Source: Bacteroidales bacterium UBA6346 (GTDB lineage Bacteria > Bacteroidota > Bacteroidia > Bacteroidales > UBA932). From it: a stretch of DNA of 5,983 bases. Made by a program: the position numbers and the translations under genes. Shown here in pieces: positions 5,492-5,983 of the stretch. The notes below the pieces were generated by a model, which was not told the origin of the DNA, ran no database searches, and saw nothing but the letters and a program-made list of their open reading frames with translations. The stretch spans positions 1 to 5,983 of the forward strand of contig DJSA01000001.1 in NCBI GenBank assembly GCA_002438905.1, read 5' to 3'. Positions within the stretch are counted from its first letter, which is position 1; each line of letters opens with the position of its first letter.

Positions 5492-5983
5492 CTACTCGTC
5501 CTGTTCAGTCTCCTGGTAAGCCTTCAGCAGCTTCTCCTGGACGTCGCCCGGAACAGGCTGGTAGTCGGCGAACTCCATGCTGAACGTCGCCGCGCCGGAA
5601 GTGAGCGAACTGAGCGCGGTGGAGTACTTGTACATCTCCGCGAGAGGAACACGGGCCTTTAGGACGGAGAATCCCTTGTCCGTGTCCATGCCCTCGATGA
5701 TGGCGCGCCTGTTCTGAAGGTCGGACATGCAGGCTCCCATGTACTCGCCCGGAGTCAGCACCTCGACGTTGTAAATAGGCTCCATAATCTTCGGTCCGGC
5801 GTTGCGGAACGCCTCCTTGAAGGCGTTGCGGGCGGCGAGCACGAACGAGATTTCATTGGAATCGACCGGATGCATCTTTCCGTCATAGACATAGACCCTG
5901 ATGTCGCGTGCAAGCGAACCAGTAAGCGGACCCTCGCTCATCTTGTCGTTGATTCCCTTGAGAATCGCCGGCATGAAACGCGC
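5492..5983 (-). CDS. Elongation factor G, C-terminal part (EF-G2-like; 5' end outside)
   Basis: EF-G is the GTPase that moves tRNA and mRNA through the ribosome; only its last 163 residues are here, the end of domain IV and all of domain V. The frame is open to the window edge (reading ARFMPAILKGI). Recognisable blocks are KMSEGPLTG, VYDGKMHPVDSNEISF, NAFKEAF, the domain V start MEPIYNVEVLTPGEYMG, DLQNRRAIIEGM, RVPLAEMYKYSTALSSLTSG and TFSMEFADYQPVP, ending in the acidic tail QETEQDE. The canonical Bacteroidales fusA I recall has a different end and sits in the str operon with ribosomal protein genes. This copy is followed instead by a terminator and unrelated genes. I therefore favour the second EF-G paralogue found in this phylum, but the GTPase domain is not visible. 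EF-G identity is firm; the subtype is inference. Confidence 0.93.
   Translation of the reverse strand, partial: ARFMPAILKGINDKMSEGPLTGSLARDIRVYVYDGKMHPVDSNEISFVLAARNAFKEAFRNAGPKIMEPIYNVEVLTPGEYMGACMSDLQNRRAIIEGMDTDKGFSVLKARVPLAEMYKYSTALSSLTSGAATFSMEFADYQPVPGDVQEKLLKAYQETEQDE

Overview
The window most likely comes from a GC-rich member of the Bacteroidota, probably order Bacteroidales. The encoded RNase HII, AspRS, RsmA and EF-G resemble Bacteroidales proteins. Upstream regions carry the phylum's TTTG / TAnnTTTG promoter pattern, and Shine-Dalgarno signals are mostly absent. Core genes are visibly GC-rich (a sampled aspS line is about 60% G+C). I cannot name a genus from sequence alone.

Layout. 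All core genes read on the minus strand. From the right edge: the 3' end of an elongation factor G gene, probably the second EF-G type (5492-5983); degenerate 13-bp tandem repeats; an intrinsic terminator; a promoter; then a probable two-gene operon of a DUF2442 protein (5065-5298) and a TlpA/ResA-like thioredoxin lipoprotein (4225-5052). Next is rsmA/ksgA (3109-4077), with two unusual loop insertions. At the left, aspS (646-2412) overlaps rnhB (653 down to the window edge, missing only its extreme C-terminus).

Between aspS and rsmA, on the opposite strand, lies an AT-rich accessory island (about 2510-3100). It has a good Bacteroidota promoter and a small antitoxin-like gene interrupted by a run of nine G residues. 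A vapD gene follows, encoding a Cas2-like VapD endoribonuclease toxin. Removing one G gives a continuous 60-codon antitoxin frame that stops 6 bases before the vapD start. This is the most interesting part of the window: a VapXD-type toxin-antitoxin module whose antitoxin frame depends on a homopolymer tract. It could be phase-variable, recoded by frameshifting, a decayed copy, or a sequencing error.

The core genes serve translation (AspRS, RsmA, EF-G), RNA-DNA hybrid removal (RNase HII) and envelope redox chemistry (TlpA-like lipoprotein). The VapD module looks like cargo placed between them. No intergenic stretch exceeds 300 bases; the longest is 2413-2625, which holds the divergent promoters and a strong inverted repeat. 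I saw no tRNA, rRNA, CRISPR array or transposase.
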